Shown: positions 50,914 through 62,092, counted from the first letter of the stretch. The stretch: 64,000 bases of DNA from Calidihabitans tengchongensis (GCA_031459615.1 JAVKIE010000003.1:62001-126000); one strand, 5' to 3'. Program-made: numbers and translations. The notes: generated by a model from the letters alone, not told the origin.

Positions 50914-51510
50914 ATGAGCCGAAGACCACCCGCGGCGCGGTCGGGGGATCGCACGGAACGCCTGAGCCGGTTTCTGGCCCTGGTCCTCCGCCACCGGCCC
51001 GAGAGCGTGGGTGTGGCCCTGGACCCCTCCGGCTACGTGGACATCGACACGCTGGCCGCCGCCCTGGCCCGGCAGCCCGGCTGGGCGTGGGTGACGGCGG
51101 ACAGCATCCGCGCCGTGGCCCGCGTGGACCCGCGGCGCTATGAGGTGTCCGGCGGCCGCATCCGGGCCCGTTACGGCCACAGCGTCCCGGTGGACACCCC
51201 GGGCCCGCCGGTGGTGCCGCCCGAGTGGCTGTACCACGGGACGTCGCCGGCCGCCCTGGAGGCCATCCGCGCCCGGGGCCTGCAGCCCCAGGCCCGCCAG
51301 TTCGTGCACCTGTCGGCGTCGCGGCAGGACGCGCTGGCGGTGGGCCAGCGCCACAGTCCCGACGCGGTGGTGATCACGGTGCTGGCCCGGCGCGCCCACG
51401 CCGCCGGCGTGCAGTTCTACCGGGCGTCGCCGTCCATCTACCTGGCGCGGCACATACCGCCCGAGTTTCTCCTGCTCCCCACCCCCGCGGACACCCCCCC
51501 GGGCGGGTAG
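50914..51510 (+). CDS. kptA: RNA 2'-phosphotransferase KptA (Tpt1-like)
   Basis: A 198-residue enzyme removing a 2'-phosphate from RNA and passing it to NAD+. N-terminal winged-helix part (about 12-85, RLSRFLALVLRHRPESVGV, conserved R-H-R) and the ADP-ribosyltransferase-like part with LYHGTSPAALEAIRARGL, FVHLSASRQDA and a C-terminal YRASPSIYLARHIPPEFL. The catalytic Arg/His residues appear intact. Bacterial hosts lack tRNA splicing, so its natural target is unknown. It lies between two hut operons without a clear partner. Confidence 0.92.
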   Translation: MSRRPPAARSGDRTERLSRFLALVLRHRPESVGVALDPSGYVDIDTLAAALARQPGWAWVTADSIRAVARVDPRRYEVSGGRIRARYGHSVPVDTPGPPVVPPEWLYHGTSPAALEAIRARGLQPQARQFVHLSASRQDALAVGQRHSPDAVVITVLARRAHAAGVQFYRASPSIYLARHIPPEFLLLPTPADTPPGG

Positions 51511-51682
51511 AGGGGTATCCCGCAGGCGTGCGGAAGGACGGCGGGGCCCGGCGGCGGAAGACAGCTACCCTCAGCAGACATGCGGGCCTCCGCCCGTGAG
51601 GCGTCCTGGAATTGTGGGGTCAGACCCCCGTGTCGTCGCGGCGGCGGGGTCGGGAACACCCGTCTGCGGAGGAGGTGGGAGG

Positions 51683-52456
51683 ATGTCCCGGGCACCGCAG
51701 TCGTCCGGACCGGCTGCACCGGCGGCCGCCTACGACCGGTTTGCCTGGTTCTACCACCGCTACTGGGGATCCGGGCCCGACGCGTTCGCCTACCGCATCC
51801 TGCCGGTCCTGGACCGCCTGGTCTTGCCCCACGTTCCCGCCGGCGCACGGATCCTGGACCTGTGCTGCGGGGACGGGACGCTGGCGGACCTGCTGCAAGC
51901 GCGGGGGTACCGGGTCACGGGCGTGGACGGCTCCCTGGAGCTGCTGCGCTACGCCCGCCGGACGGCCCCGGACGCCCGGTTCATCTGCGCCGACGTCCGC
52001 CGCCTGGCGCTCCCTCCGGTGTTCGACGCGGTCCTGTGCACCTACGACAGCGTCAACCACCTGATGGACCGCGCGGAGCTGGAAGCCGCCTTCCGCGCCG
52101 CGGCCGGCGCCGTGCGGCCCGGCGGGCGGTTCTGCTTTGACGTGAACACCGCCGACGGCTACCTGGCCCGCTGGCGGGGGTCGTTCAGCATCATCGCCGA
52201 CGACCACGTCCTGGCCGCCCGCCCCCGCTTCGACCCCGCCACCGGCGTGGCCACGTTCCAGCTGGCCCTGTTCCGCCAGGAGGAGGGCCGGTGGACGCGC
52301 ACAGATCTCACCCTCTCCCAGCGGTGCCATCCCGACGCCACCCTCCGCGAGGCGCTGCAGGCCGCGGGGTTTGCGGCGGTGGAGGTTTCCGACGCCGAAC
52401 GCGACTGGGGACTGCGCGAGCCGGGGCGCGCCATCTACCTGGCGGTCCGGGCCTGA
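51683..52456 (+). CDS. Class I SAM-dependent methyltransferase
   Basis: A 257-residue methyltransferase. SAM motif I is ILDLCCGDGTLADLL (about 56-70), motif II VTGVDGSLELL, motif IV DAVLCTYDSVNHL, followed by FCFDVNTADGYLARW and a C-terminal beta region. The DSVNHL/FDVNT pattern groups it with small-molecule methyltransferases of unknown substrate. ATG at 51683 follows GGAGGTGGGAGG. About 172 bases separate it from kptA. Confidence 0.85.
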   Translation: MSRAPQSSGPAAPAAAYDRFAWFYHRYWGSGPDAFAYRILPVLDRLVLPHVPAGARILDLCCGDGTLADLLQARGYRVTGVDGSLELLRYARRTAPDARFICADVRRLALPPVFDAVLCTYDSVNHLMDRAELEAAFRAAAGAVRPGGRFCFDVNTADGYLARWRGSFSIIADDHVLAARPRFDPATGVATFQLALFRQEEGRWTRTDLTLSQRCHPDATLREALQAAGFAAVEVSDAERDWGLREPGRAIYLAVRA

Positions 52457-52478
52457 CCGGCCGGATCGGGGCCTCCCC

Positions 52479-52832
52479 CTACTCTTCCACCCGGGAGAAG
52501 TGGATCACCGTCACCGTGTCGTCCAGGGTGATCTGGCGCTCCCGGCCGTAGATGTTGGTGAGAAAGTCGATGAGCTCGTCGTGCCGGCGCAGCTCGGGAT
52601 TGTCCCGCTGGATCTCCCGCGGCGTGACATCGCGCAGGGCCTTCACCTCCACCGCGTCCACGATGGCTGCCGCGATCTTCTTGCGGGTCCCGAAGCGGCG
52701 GCCCACCGTCAGCCACACGATTTGCCCCGGGCGATACTTGTCCCGCTTGTCCCCCAGCCGGATGGTCGCCGTCTTGCGGCCGTCCCGCAGCTGCTCGGCA
52801 AACACGGCGGAGTAGAAGTTGAGCGCGTACAC
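52479..52832 (-). CDS. ASCH-domain protein
   Basis: A 117-residue PUA-like fold protein with YSAVFAEQLRDGRKTATIRLGD (ASCH signature, K-T-x-T/R), KYRPGQIVWLTVG and a C-terminal VTVIHFSRV. ASCH domains bind RNA or nucleosides; a few hydrolyse N4-acetylcytidine, but the residues for that are not evident. GTG at 52832 with GGGAGG four bases upstream. Convergent with the methyltransferase gene (22-base gap), and upstream in the same direction as hutU. Confidence 0.82.
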   Translation of the reverse strand: MYALNFYSAVFAEQLRDGRKTATIRLGDKRDKYRPGQIVWLTVGRRFGTRKKIAAAIVDAVEVKALRDVTPREIQRDNPELRRHDELIDFLTNIYGRERQITLDDTVTVIHFSRVEE

Positions 52833-52867
52833 GTCGCCTCCCTCCCGATGCGGACTCGACGCGGGTG

Positions 52868-54546
<1,679 letters not shown>

Positions 54547-54547
<1 letters not shown>

Positions 54548-56091
54548 CAGCGCACCTCCCCTACCGCGCCCTCCACCGCCGCCGCCAGGCGGCCGCTGCG
54601 CACCAGCTGGACTGCGGCCTCCAGATCCGGGGCCAGCGCCCGATCCTCCTCCAGGCGCGGGACCACCTCCCGCACGGCGGCGTAGGCCGCGCCGGTACCC
54701 GCGCCCGGCCGGGCCGGACGGTGGAACTCCAGAGCCTGGGCCGCGCAGACCAGCTCGATGGCCAGCACCTGGCCGGTGTGCGCCACCACCCGGGCGGCCT
54801 TGCGGGCGGCGATCATGCCCATGCTCACGTGGTCCTCCTGCCCCGCGGAGGTGGGGATGCTGTCCACGCTGGCCGGGTGGCAGAGGACCTTGTTCTCCGA
54901 CACCAGGGCCGCGGCCGTGTACTGGGCCAGCATCAGGCCGGAGTGCAGTCCTCCGTCCGGTGTCAGGAAGGCCGGCAGCCCCGACAGCGCGGGGTTGACC
55001 AGGCGCTCGATGCGGCGCTCGCTGATGCTGGCCAGTCCGCTTGTGGCCACCGCCAGCACATCGGCCGCCAGCGCCACCGGCTGCCCGTGAAAGTTGCCCC
55101 CGGACAGCACGCGCTCTGCATCGGCGAATACCAGGGGATTGTCGGTGGCGCTGTTGATCTCCACGTCCACCACGCCGGCCACGTAGCCCAGGGCGTCGCG
55201 GCACGCCCCGTGGACCTGGGGCATACACCGCAGGGCGTAGGCATCCTGCACCCGGGCGGACGACCGGGGCCGGGCCAGGATCTCGCTGCCGGCGATCAAC
55301 CGGCGCAGGACGGCGGCGCTGGCCGCCTGGCCGGGATGGGGCCGCACCTGGTGCAGCAGGGGGTCGAAGGCGTCGGGCAGACCCCGCAGGGCTTCAAAGG
55401 TCATGGCCCCGGCGATATCGGCCACCACCGCCAGCATCCGGGCATCGTGGACCGCCAGGGCCAGCAGGGCGGTCATTCCCTGGGTCCCGTTGATCAGGGC
55501 CACGCCCTCCTTGGCCTCCAGAACCACAGGCTGCAACCCGGCCCGGGCCAGCGCCTCCCCGCCCGTCAGGCGCCGGCCGTCGGTCACCGCCTCGCCCTCC
55601 CCCACCAGGACCAGGGCCAGGTGCGCCAGGGGCGCCAGATCGCCGCTGGCTCCCACCGATCCCTGGGAGGGCACCACGGGGTGGACCCGCCGGTTCAACA
55701 TCGCCACCAGCAGGTCCACGATCTGCGGGCGCACCCCCGAGTATCCCAGGGCCAGGGCGTGGGCCCGCAGGAGCATCATGGCGCGCACCGCCTCTTCCGG
55801 CAGGGACTCCCCCACGCCGGCGCTGTGGCTGCGCACCACGTTGAGCTGCAGGGAGGCGGCCTGCTCGGGCGAGATGCGGACGGCGGCCAGGTCGCCCACG
55901 CCGGTGGTGATGCCGTAGACGACGCGGCCGTCGCGGATGATCCGGTCCACCACCGCGCGGGACCGCTCCATGTTCTCCCGGGCCCGAGGCGAGACGACAA
56001 CCTCCGCTCCCTCCCGGGCCACCCGCACCACGTCCGCGATGCTCAGCCGCTCACCGATCTCGACCCGCGCGCGTGCGGCCGCCGCGTCCAC
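54547..56091 (-). CDS. hutH: Histidine ammonia-lyase
   Basis: A 514-residue lyase converting histidine to urocanate. The MIO cofactor triad Ala-Ser-Gly lies in GSVGASGDLAPLAHL; catalytic Tyr in VVYGITTGVGDL (Thr in place of the usual Asn), SHSAGVG, and the HutH-specific SAGQEDHVSMG. The GTG at 56091 is preferred because GGGGGAGG lies four bases before it; a GTG at 56118 and ATG at 56109 upstream lack ribosome sites. First gene of the hutH-hutU pair. Confidence 0.94.
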
Positions 56092-56130
56092 CCGTCCTCC
56101 CCCGACCATCGGATGCACCCCGCGCCGCCG

Positions 56131-56820
56131 TCACCGCAGGCTCGGGTGGTAGGTGGTGGTCACCCCCCGCTCGCCCCGCGTGCCCACCACGGTGGCCAGG
56201 GTGATGTCCCGGTAGGTGATCCTGGACGTCACCGTCTTGATCCCCGGCAGCTGGGACAGAACCGCCTGGGACGCCAGCAGGCCCTCGGTCTCCAGGTTCT
56301 TGCGGGCGTCGGTCTTGTCGTCGGGCTCGATGAGCACCATCGCCCGGCCTTCCTGGACGCGGTCGCCGGCTTTGACCAGCACGGCGACCACCCGGCCGGT
56401 GTACTCGGCCTGAGCGCCCAGGACCACCTTGCCGTCGGCCGAGCGGACGTACACCAGGGGATCTCCCCGGACCACCCGCATGCCCACCAGCAGCTGATCC
56501 AGATTCCTGGCCACCACCTCGCCGCTGACCAGCGCCCGGGCCGCCGGCGGGTACGTGGCCGACTCGAAGGTGACATCCACGGTGCCCGCGGCCTCGTCCA
56601 CGGCGAGAGACTTGACCGATCCGCGGCCGATGATGTTCTCGATCAGGTTGCGGACCAGGACCTCCGGCGGCGGAGGCCGGCGGGCTTCCTCCTCCCGCCG
56701 CCGGTAGACTGCGTCCCACGCCACCAGGCCCCCGGTGGCCACAGCCACCACCGCCAGATAGATGAGAATCGGCCCCCAGCTGAGCCCCGCCTTGCGCGCC
56801 AGACGCCCCGCGCGAGCCAC
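56131..56820 (-). CDS. Membrane-anchored protein with a lipoyl/HlyD-like hammerhead
   Basis: A 229-residue protein I do not recognise. A single helix (about 13-35) anchors it; an outer region of about 60 residues follows (LVRNLIENIIGRGSVKSLAV), then VYVRSADGKVVLGAQAEYTG and RVVAVLVKAGDRVQEGRAMV, which look like the lipoyl/biotin half-motif of HlyD-type hammerhead domains, without a lysine in the carrier position. The C-terminal strands (VTSRITYRDITLATVVG) are beta-rich. Strong GGAGGTG before the GTG start. No partner transport genes are next to it. Confidence 0.6.
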   Translation of the reverse strand: MARAGRLARKAGLSWGPILIYLAVVAVATGGLVAWDAVYRRREEEARRPPPPEVLVRNLIENIIGRGSVKSLAVDEAAGTVDVTFESATYPPAARALVSGEVVARNLDQLLVGMRVVRGDPLVYVRSADGKVVLGAQAEYTGRVVAVLVKAGDRVQEGRAMVLIEPDDKTDARKNLETEGLLASQAVLSQLPGIKTVTSRITYRDITLATVVGTRGERGVTTTYHPSLR

Positions 56821-56860
56821 CCTCCACCTCCTCTCACTCGGTCCGGCCCCGGGAGGGCCT

Positions 56861-57460
56861 TTACGCTGCCACCTGAATCGCATCGGACGTGGTGATGGTC
56901 CCCCGGTACAGGAACGACGTCTGCCGGATGGCCACCTGCAGGTCAAACGGCGTCAGCGCGGAGATGGCGTCGATGGGCAGGATCACCCGATACCCCCGGA
57001 TCGCGGCGCTGCCGGCCGTATGGAGGACGCAGATGTTGGCCACGGTCCCGCACACGATCACCGTGGTGATGCCCCGCAGGCGCAGTTCATGGTCGAGGGA
57101 TGTCCCAAAGAAGCCATCATAGCGCAGCTTCTGGATCACCCGTTCCCCGGGCCGCGGCGCCAGCTCGTCCACGATCTGCCAGCCCCAGCTGCCCCGCACC
57201 ACGTGCTGGCCCCAGATGGCGAATTCGATGTCTCCGGGGTCGTGGGTGTCCTGGGTGAAGAACACCGCCATCCCGTGCCCCCGGGCCAGGGACAGCAGCC
57301 GCTGGATGGCGGGGATGGTCTCGCGGGCCTGGGGCACGACCAGCGCCCCACCATCCGTGACGAAGTCGTTCTGCATGTCCACGATGACCAGCGCGGTCGT
57401 CCTGGGGTCGACGAGTACGCGCCGTTCCACCTGATACTCCGGCGCCTCGACCGTCGGCAT
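56861..57460 (-). CDS. Isochorismatase-family cysteine hydrolase
   Basis: A 199-residue hydrolase with the Asp-Lys-Cys triad: Asp28 (IVDMQNDF), Lys111 (QKLRYDGFFGT), Cys144 (VANICVLHTA), and the cis-peptide region CGTVAN. Related enzymes are nicotinamidases, N-carbamoylsarcosine amidase and ureidoacrylate hydrolases; the metal-site residues DTH (DTHDPGD) hint at the nicotinamidase-like group, but the second His of that motif is uncertain. Substrate not assigned. ATG at 57460; the stop is 40 bases from the anchored-protein gene. Confidence 0.88.
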   Translation of the reverse strand: MPTVEAPEYQVERRVLVDPRTTALVIVDMQNDFVTDGGALVVPQARETIPAIQRLLSLARGHGMAVFFTQDTHDPGDIEFAIWGQHVVRGSWGWQIVDELAPRPGERVIQKLRYDGFFGTSLDHELRLRGITTVIVCGTVANICVLHTAGSAAIRGYRVILPIDAISALTPFDLQVAIRQTSFLYRGTITTSDAIQVAA

Positions 57461-57526
57461 ATCCTCACCTCCCGACCGCCGCTTGTGGCGCCGCCCCTCC
57501 CGCCTCCGGCGCCGGGCGGATACCCG

Positions 57527-58015
57527 TCAGGTCCGGGTCACCAGCGGCCGCAGGAGCGGCACCGCCAGCAGAATCACCACCACATCCACCACCGTCTCAA
57601 AGGCCAGCCCGTAGACGAAGACCGCCCCGGCGATCTCCGAGGCCGGCAGCAGGCCCGCGGCGATGAACCCCAGGATGTTGAGCGCGTGCCCCACCAGGAT
57701 CGTGAAGGCGCCGGCCAGGACGGACCGGCGACCCACGACCCCGGCCGCCAGGCCCATGACGGCATGAGGGATGACGGCCACGCGCTCGAACGCGTTCCCT
57801 GCGGGCGTGAAAAAGCCATTGATGCCGGTGCCCACCAGGCCCACCAGGGCTCCGGCGGCCGGCCCCAGCAGGATCCCGGCGATCACCACCACCACCATGT
57901 TCAGAGCGATGATGGCCCCGGGGACCATGGGGTTGGGCAGGTAGCGCACCACCTGTCCCACCACCACGTACAGGGCGGCCAGCACTGCGGCGTAGGCAAT
58001 CTGGCGGGTGGACAT
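57527..58015 (-). CDS. ECF transporter S component-like membrane protein
   Basis: A 162-residue protein with five to six helices, beginning MSTRQIAYAAVLAALYVVVG, the AAVLAAL pattern near the N-terminus of ECF S components, with PNPMVPGAIIALN in loop 1. ATG at 58015 follows AGGAGG. A GC-rich leader of about 150 bases (58016-58166) holds several hairpins but fits no riboswitch class I know. Substrate unknown; the shared energising module is encoded elsewhere. Confidence 0.75.
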   Translation of the reverse strand: MSTRQIAYAAVLAALYVVVGQVVRYLPNPMVPGAIIALNMVVVVIAGILLGPAAGALVGLVGTGINGFFTPAGNAFERVAVIPHAVMGLAAGVVGRRSVLAGAFTILVGHALNILGFIAAGLLPASEIAGAVFVYGLAFETVVDVVVILLAVPLLRPLVTRT

Positions 58016-58166
58016 GAGATCCTCCTGCCCCGCGGCGACGTCGTGCCGCTGACCATCGGGGAGCACCGGCTCACTTCGCGCCTCCAGGGTCCGCTCCCTC
58101 TCCCCGCAGGCAGCGGTCGCGCAGGTCCCCCGCGGCGGGTCCGGAGGGACTCGCGGACAGATGGCT

Positions 58167-60077
58167 CTAGGACGCCTCGGGCTTGGGCTTGAGGGTGGGA
58201 CTGGGGGCCGGCAGAGGCACTTCGGGGCGGGGAGCCTCTGCCGCCGGCCGGCCGGCGGGCGCCGGGCGGGCCGGGCGCTCCACGGGTTCACCGGCCAGGG
58301 CCCGGTCGATCTCCTCGCCCTCCAGGCTCTCGTGCTCCAGCAGGGCCCGGGCCAGGCGCTCCAGCCGGTCCCGGTTGGCCTGCAGCAGGTCGCGGGCGCG
58401 CTCGTAGCACTCGTCGATGATGCGCCGGACCTCCTTGTCGATCTCGTAGGCGATCTCCTCGCTGTAGTTGCGGGTCTCCACCAGGTCCCGCCCCAGGAAC
58501 ACCGGGCCGTGCCGCTTGCCCAGGGACAGGGGACCCAGCTTCTCGCTCATTCCGAATTCGGTGACCATCTTGCGGGCCAGTTCGGTGGCCTGCTCGAAGT
58601 CGTTCTGGGCCCCGGTGGTGACCTCGTTGAACACCAGCTCCTCCGCCACCCGCCCGCCCAGCATGGCGGTGATGCGGTCCAGCAGCTCGCTCTTGGTGTA
58701 GGTGTACTTGTCCTCGGGCGGGGCCGAGATCACGTAGCCCAGGGCCATCCCCCGGGGGAGGATGGTCACCTTGTGGGGCGGGTCGGCGTTGGGGAGCAGT
58801 TTGCCCAGCAGGGCGTGGCCGCCCTCGTGGTAGGCGGCGATCTCCCGCTCCTTGGCACTGAGGATGCGGCTGCGCCGCTGAGGCCCGGCGATGACCCGCT
58901 CGATGGCCTCCTCCATCTCGGCCATGGTGATCTTCTTCTTGTTGCGCCGGGCGGCCAGCAGGGCCGCCTCGTTCACCAGGTTGGCGAGGTCGGCGCCGGA
59001 AAAGCCCGGGGTGTGCTTGGCCAGCAGGTCCAGGTCCACGTCCTCGGCCAGCGGCTTGCCCCGCACGTGGACGTCCAGGATGGCCCGCCGCCCCTTGCTG
59101 TCCGGGTTGTCCACCACCACCCGCCGGTCAAACCGCCCGGGCCGCAGCAGCGCCGGGTCCAGGATGTCGGGCCGGTTGGTGGCCGCGATGACGATGATGC
59201 CGGCGTTGGGGTCGAAGCCGTCCATCTCCACCAGGAGCTGGTTGAGAGTCTGCTCGCGCTCGTCGTGGCCCCCGCCCAGGCCGGCCCCCCGCTGGCGCCC
59301 CACGGCGTCGATCTCGTCGATGAACACCAGGCACGGCGCGCTCTTCTTGGCCTGGTCAAACAGGTCGCGGACCCGGCTGGCCCCCACCCCCACGAACATC
59401 TCCACGAACTCCGACCCGGAGATGGAGAAGAACGGCACCCCGGCCTCCCCGGCCACTGCCTTGGCCAGCAGGGTCTTGCCGCTGCCCGGCGGCCCCACCA
59501 GCAGGACCCCCCGCGGGATCTTGGCCCCCAGGGCCTGGAACTTCTTGGGGTGCTTGAGGAACTCGATGATCTCCTGCAGCTCCTCCTTGGCCTCGTCCAC
59601 CCCCGCCACGTCGTCGAACGTCACCTTGGGTCGGTTCTCGGTGTGCAGGCGCGCCCGGCTCTTGCCGAACGACATGGCCTGGTTGCTCCCGCTCTGGGCC
59701 TGCCGCAGCATGAGCAGCCACAGGCCGATGAGCAGGAAGATGGGCAGCATGGTGGACAGCAGGCTCGGCCACAGGGTGGTCCGGGACTTGGGCTCCACGT
59801 GGATCTGGACGCCCCCGGACTGCAGCAGCGCCAGGTACGAGGTGTCCCCCGGCGGCACGTATGTCCGGAAGGTCTGGCCGTCCCGCAGCCGGCCCGACAC
59901 GGTCTCGTCGCCGATGGTCACCTCGACGATGCGCCCCGCCCGGGCGTGCTGGAGGAACTGGGTGTAGGAGATCTCCTCGCGGGGGCCGCGGGTGCGGTAC
60001 AGGGGCAGGAAGAAGTACAGGACGACCGCCAGGATGATCGCCCACACGGCCAGATTGCGCAGGTACCGGTTAATCAT
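58167..60077 (-). CDS. ftsH: ATP-dependent zinc protease FtsH
   Basis: A 636-residue membrane-bound AAA+ protease. Two N-terminal helices (about 8-26 and 105-123) flank a periplasmic domain; AAA+ module with GPPGSGKT, second-region DEIDAVGRQRG and the SRH arginine region; zinc site HEGGH (Gly where most FtsH have Ala) with a downstream acidic ligand. The C-terminal 45 residues are Pro/Ala-rich. tilS lies upstream on the same strand 121 bases away, the common tilS-ftsH pairing (hpt missing). ATG at 60077. Confidence 0.95.
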   Translation of the reverse strand: MINRYLRNLAVWAIILAVVLYFFLPLYRTRGPREEISYTQFLQHARAGRIVEVTIGDETVSGRLRDGQTFRTYVPPGDTSYLALLQSGGVQIHVEPKSRTTLWPSLLSTMLPIFLLIGLWLLMLRQAQSGSNQAMSFGKSRARLHTENRPKVTFDDVAGVDEAKEELQEIIEFLKHPKKFQALGAKIPRGVLLVGPPGSGKTLLAKAVAGEAGVPFFSISGSEFVEMFVGVGASRVRDLFDQAKKSAPCLVFIDEIDAVGRQRGAGLGGGHDEREQTLNQLLVEMDGFDPNAGIIVIAATNRPDILDPALLRPGRFDRRVVVDNPDSKGRRAILDVHVRGKPLAEDVDLDLLAKHTPGFSGADLANLVNEAALLAARRNKKKITMAEMEEAIERVIAGPQRRSRILSAKEREIAAYHEGGHALLGKLLPNADPPHKVTILPRGMALGYVISAPPEDKYTYTKSELLDRITAMLGGRVAEELVFNEVTTGAQNDFEQATELARKMVTEFGMSEKLGPLSLGKRHGPVFLGRDLVETRNYSEEIAYEIDKEVRRIIDECYERARDLLQANRDRLERLARALLEHESLEGEEIDRALAGEPVERPARPAPAGRPAAEAPRPEVPLPAPSPTLKPKPEAS

Positions 60078-60198
60078 GAACCCTGCCCCCTGCCGGAGCC
60101 CGTCCCGGCTCCCGTCCGATAGATTCGCTCCACCGCCCGGTCTCCCCTGGCCGGATTGACGTCACCATACACCGACTCCCACCGGACATCAAGCGGGC

Positions 60199-61608
60199 TC
60201 AAGCCGGCCGCAGAGGCTCGACCCGCAGACGCACCACCTGCCGGCTGCGCTCGGTCACCCGGGCCGCTTCGGCCACGCGGTGACCCACCACCCACAGGAT
60301 CCGGCCGGCGGCGTCGGTCACCACGGGCATGCGGGGACGCTGCCAGCGCGGGACCTTGGCGTCCACATAGATGTCATGCACCTTGCGGCTGCCCGGCAGA
60401 CCCAGCGGGACGATCCGGTCGCCCCGCCTCCAGGGCCGCACGACCAGTTCGCTGCCCGCCGCTGCGGCGTCCAGATAGGCCAGGGCGGGGGTGGTCTCAA
60501 GATGGGCGACCCCCTCCCGGTCCACGACCTCGGCGCGCACCTCCACGCCCAGAGCCTCCGCCGTCACCCGGCCGGGCACCGGGAGGCGATATTCGCGGCT
60601 GTCGGGCGGCGGCGGGGGCGCCACCACCTCCACCGCCTCGTAGGCCCGGCGCACCACCCAGCCCGCGCCCGTCGCCTGCCGGCCAGGCCGTCCCAGGGCC
60701 ACGTCGTATGCCCCACTTTCTTCAACGCGAGTCATGGATGCGGATGTTCCGGTGACCTGCGCCACGGCCAGGCGCAGCAGCCGTCGCCGCACCGGCGGCG
60801 CGTGGCGGACGAACGCGGCGACCGGCAGGCGCACCCCTCCGGGCACGGGAGCCGCCTCCCGGGCCAGCGCCTCCGCCGCCAGGTCGTCCAGCCACGCCGA
60901 CACCCGGGCGGTCAGGTGGCCCAGGTCGGCCAGAACCTCCCGCAGCGCCGGAAACTGGCGGTCGAAGACCGGCAGGACCTCCCAGCGGATCCGATTGCGG
61001 AGGTAGCGCAGATCGCGGTTGCTCGGGTCGTCCCGCCAGGCGATTCCCCGCAGGCGCAGGAACGCCACCACCTCCTGCCGGGTGCACTCCAGCAGGGGCC
61101 GCACCACCGCCGCCGGCCCCAGCGGCCGCCGAATCGGGATTCCCCCGGCCTCGTCCCACGCCGCCCCCTGCAGCAGCCGCATCACCATGGTCTCGACCAG
61201 GTCGTCCCGGGTGTGGGCGGTGGCCACCCGCCGGTACCCCGCCAGCGCGGCCACGCGGGCGAAGAACGCGTAGCGGGCCCGGCGGCCGGCGTCCTCCAGG
61301 GAACGCTTCTCGGACGCCGCCAGCGCGCGGACATCCGCCTCCTCGACCGTCGCCTCCAGTCCCAGACCGGTGGCGATCTCCCGCACGAAGGCGGCCTCAT
61401 CCCCGGCCTCGGGCCGCAGGCGGTGGTTGAGGTGGGCGACGTGCAGCCGCCACCCCCACCGGGGCGCCAGCTCCGCCAGCGCGTGCAACAGCGCCACCGA
61501 ATCGGGACCGCCGGAGACGGCGACCACCACGCCGTCCCCGGGGTCCAGCAGCCGGTGGGCCTGCACGGTGCGCTCTACCTTGTCAACCAGGTCGGCCCCA
61601 GGTACCAC
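60199..61608 (-). CDS. tilS: tRNA(Ile)-lysidine synthase
   Basis: A 469-residue enzyme adding lysine to C34 of tRNA-Ile(CAU). P-loop SGGPDS (about 32-37), HLNHRLRPEAGDEA, and the second motif reads ATAHTRDDLVETMVMRLLQG (H-x-x-D-D kept). SPS-like FLRLRGIAWRDDPSN and ...YLRNRIRWEVLPVF complete the N-terminal domain; central and C-terminal tRNA-binding domains follow (CTD about 380-465). GTG start with GAGGA upstream. A tRNA gene with CAU anticodon lies 135 bases upstream on the same strand. Confidence 0.93.
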   Translation of the reverse strand: MVPGADLVDKVERTVQAHRLLDPGDGVVVAVSGGPDSVALLHALAELAPRWGWRLHVAHLNHRLRPEAGDEAAFVREIATGLGLEATVEEADVRALAASEKRSLEDAGRRARYAFFARVAALAGYRRVATAHTRDDLVETMVMRLLQGAAWDEAGGIPIRRPLGPAAVVRPLLECTRQEVVAFLRLRGIAWRDDPSNRDLRYLRNRIRWEVLPVFDRQFPALREVLADLGHLTARVSAWLDDLAAEALAREAAPVPGGVRLPVAAFVRHAPPVRRRLLRLAVAQVTGTSASMTRVEESGAYDVALGRPGRQATGAGWVVRRAYEAVEVVAPPPPPDSREYRLPVPGRVTAEALGVEVRAEVVDREGVAHLETTPALAYLDAAAAGSELVVRPWRRGDRIVPLGLPGSRKVHDIYVDAKVPRWQRPRMPVVTDAAGRILWVVGHRVAEAARVTERSRQVVRLRVEPLRPA

Positions 61609-61743
61609 CGATGTCCTCGCCGCGCCTCAGCCTCGGCCAAGGCAAAGCGGAGCGGCCCCCTGGCCGCCCCGCCGCCACCAACCTTCCTCGGGCTTCCCGG
61701 GCCATGCCCACGCAAGGCCCGGCGACCCGCTCCTGTCCGGGCG

Positions 61744-61820
61744 TGGTGGCGGCGGGGAGAGTCGAACTCCCGACACCGCGGGTATGAGCCGCGTGCTCTG
61801 ACCAACTGAGCTACGCCGCC
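61744..61820 (-). tRNA. tRNA-Met (CAU), elongator-type
   Basis: A complete 77-base cloverleaf with encoded CCA. Acceptor GGCGGCG / CGCCGCC, anticodon arm CGCGG-CUCAUAC-CCGCG, discriminator A. It lacks the GGG/CCC anticodon-stem run and the 1:72 mismatch of initiator tRNA. The -UAGCUCAGUUGG- D arm and CAUAC loop match elongator tRNA-Met of Firmicutes more than tRNA-Ile(CAU). TATAAT lies 11 bases upstream. Confidence 0.92.
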
Positions 61821-61830
61821 ACGCGATCCC

Positions 61831-61836
61831 ATTATA
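61831..61836 (-). promoter_or_regulatory. -10 box of tRNA-Met
   Basis: Perfect TATAAT on the minus strand, 11 bases before the tRNA 5' end. The -35 falls in a 16-base tandem repeat (TTCCGC), a partial match. Confidence 0.6.
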
Positions 61837-61868
61837 CGCGGAAGCGCGGGACCGCGGAAGCGCGGGAA
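61837..61868. repeat. 16-bp tandem repeat upstream of tRNA-Met
   Basis: Two head-to-tail copies of CGCGGAAGCGCGGGAM differing only at the last base. It overlaps the presumed -35 region of the tRNA promoter. The rest of the 61869-62092 gap has short GATC-rich and TTCAACC repeats and no gene that I can see. Confidence 0.7.
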
Positions 61869-62092
61869 CGCGACCCAGCATGAGGTCCCTTCTCCGCGCG
61901 GGAAGGAGGTAAGGACTCACCTTCAACCTTCAACGTAGTTCCTGGTTCCCCGATCCCGGAAGGCCGGCGGCCAGGGGATACCCGGTCGCAGCCGTGCCAG
62001 GGGGGCGCGATGGAGGCCCGGAAGAGTGAAGGGGGCTGTCAGTCCTGATCCCCGATCGCGGATCTCGTGATGCCGGCAGCGCCGTCGTCCCC

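Noticed and set aside
58016..58166. Riboswitch before the second S component
   Set aside because: Several GC-rich hairpins are present, but none of the conserved cores of TPP, FMN, cobalamin, THF, ZTP or preQ1 riboswitches could be recognised.
61744..61820. Initiator tRNA-Met or tRNA-Ile(CAU) next to tilS
   Set aside because: The initiator hallmarks (GGG/CCC stem, 1:72 mismatch) are missing, and the acceptor and loop sequences resemble elongator tRNA-Met; adjacency to tilS alone is not enough to call tRNA-Ile.
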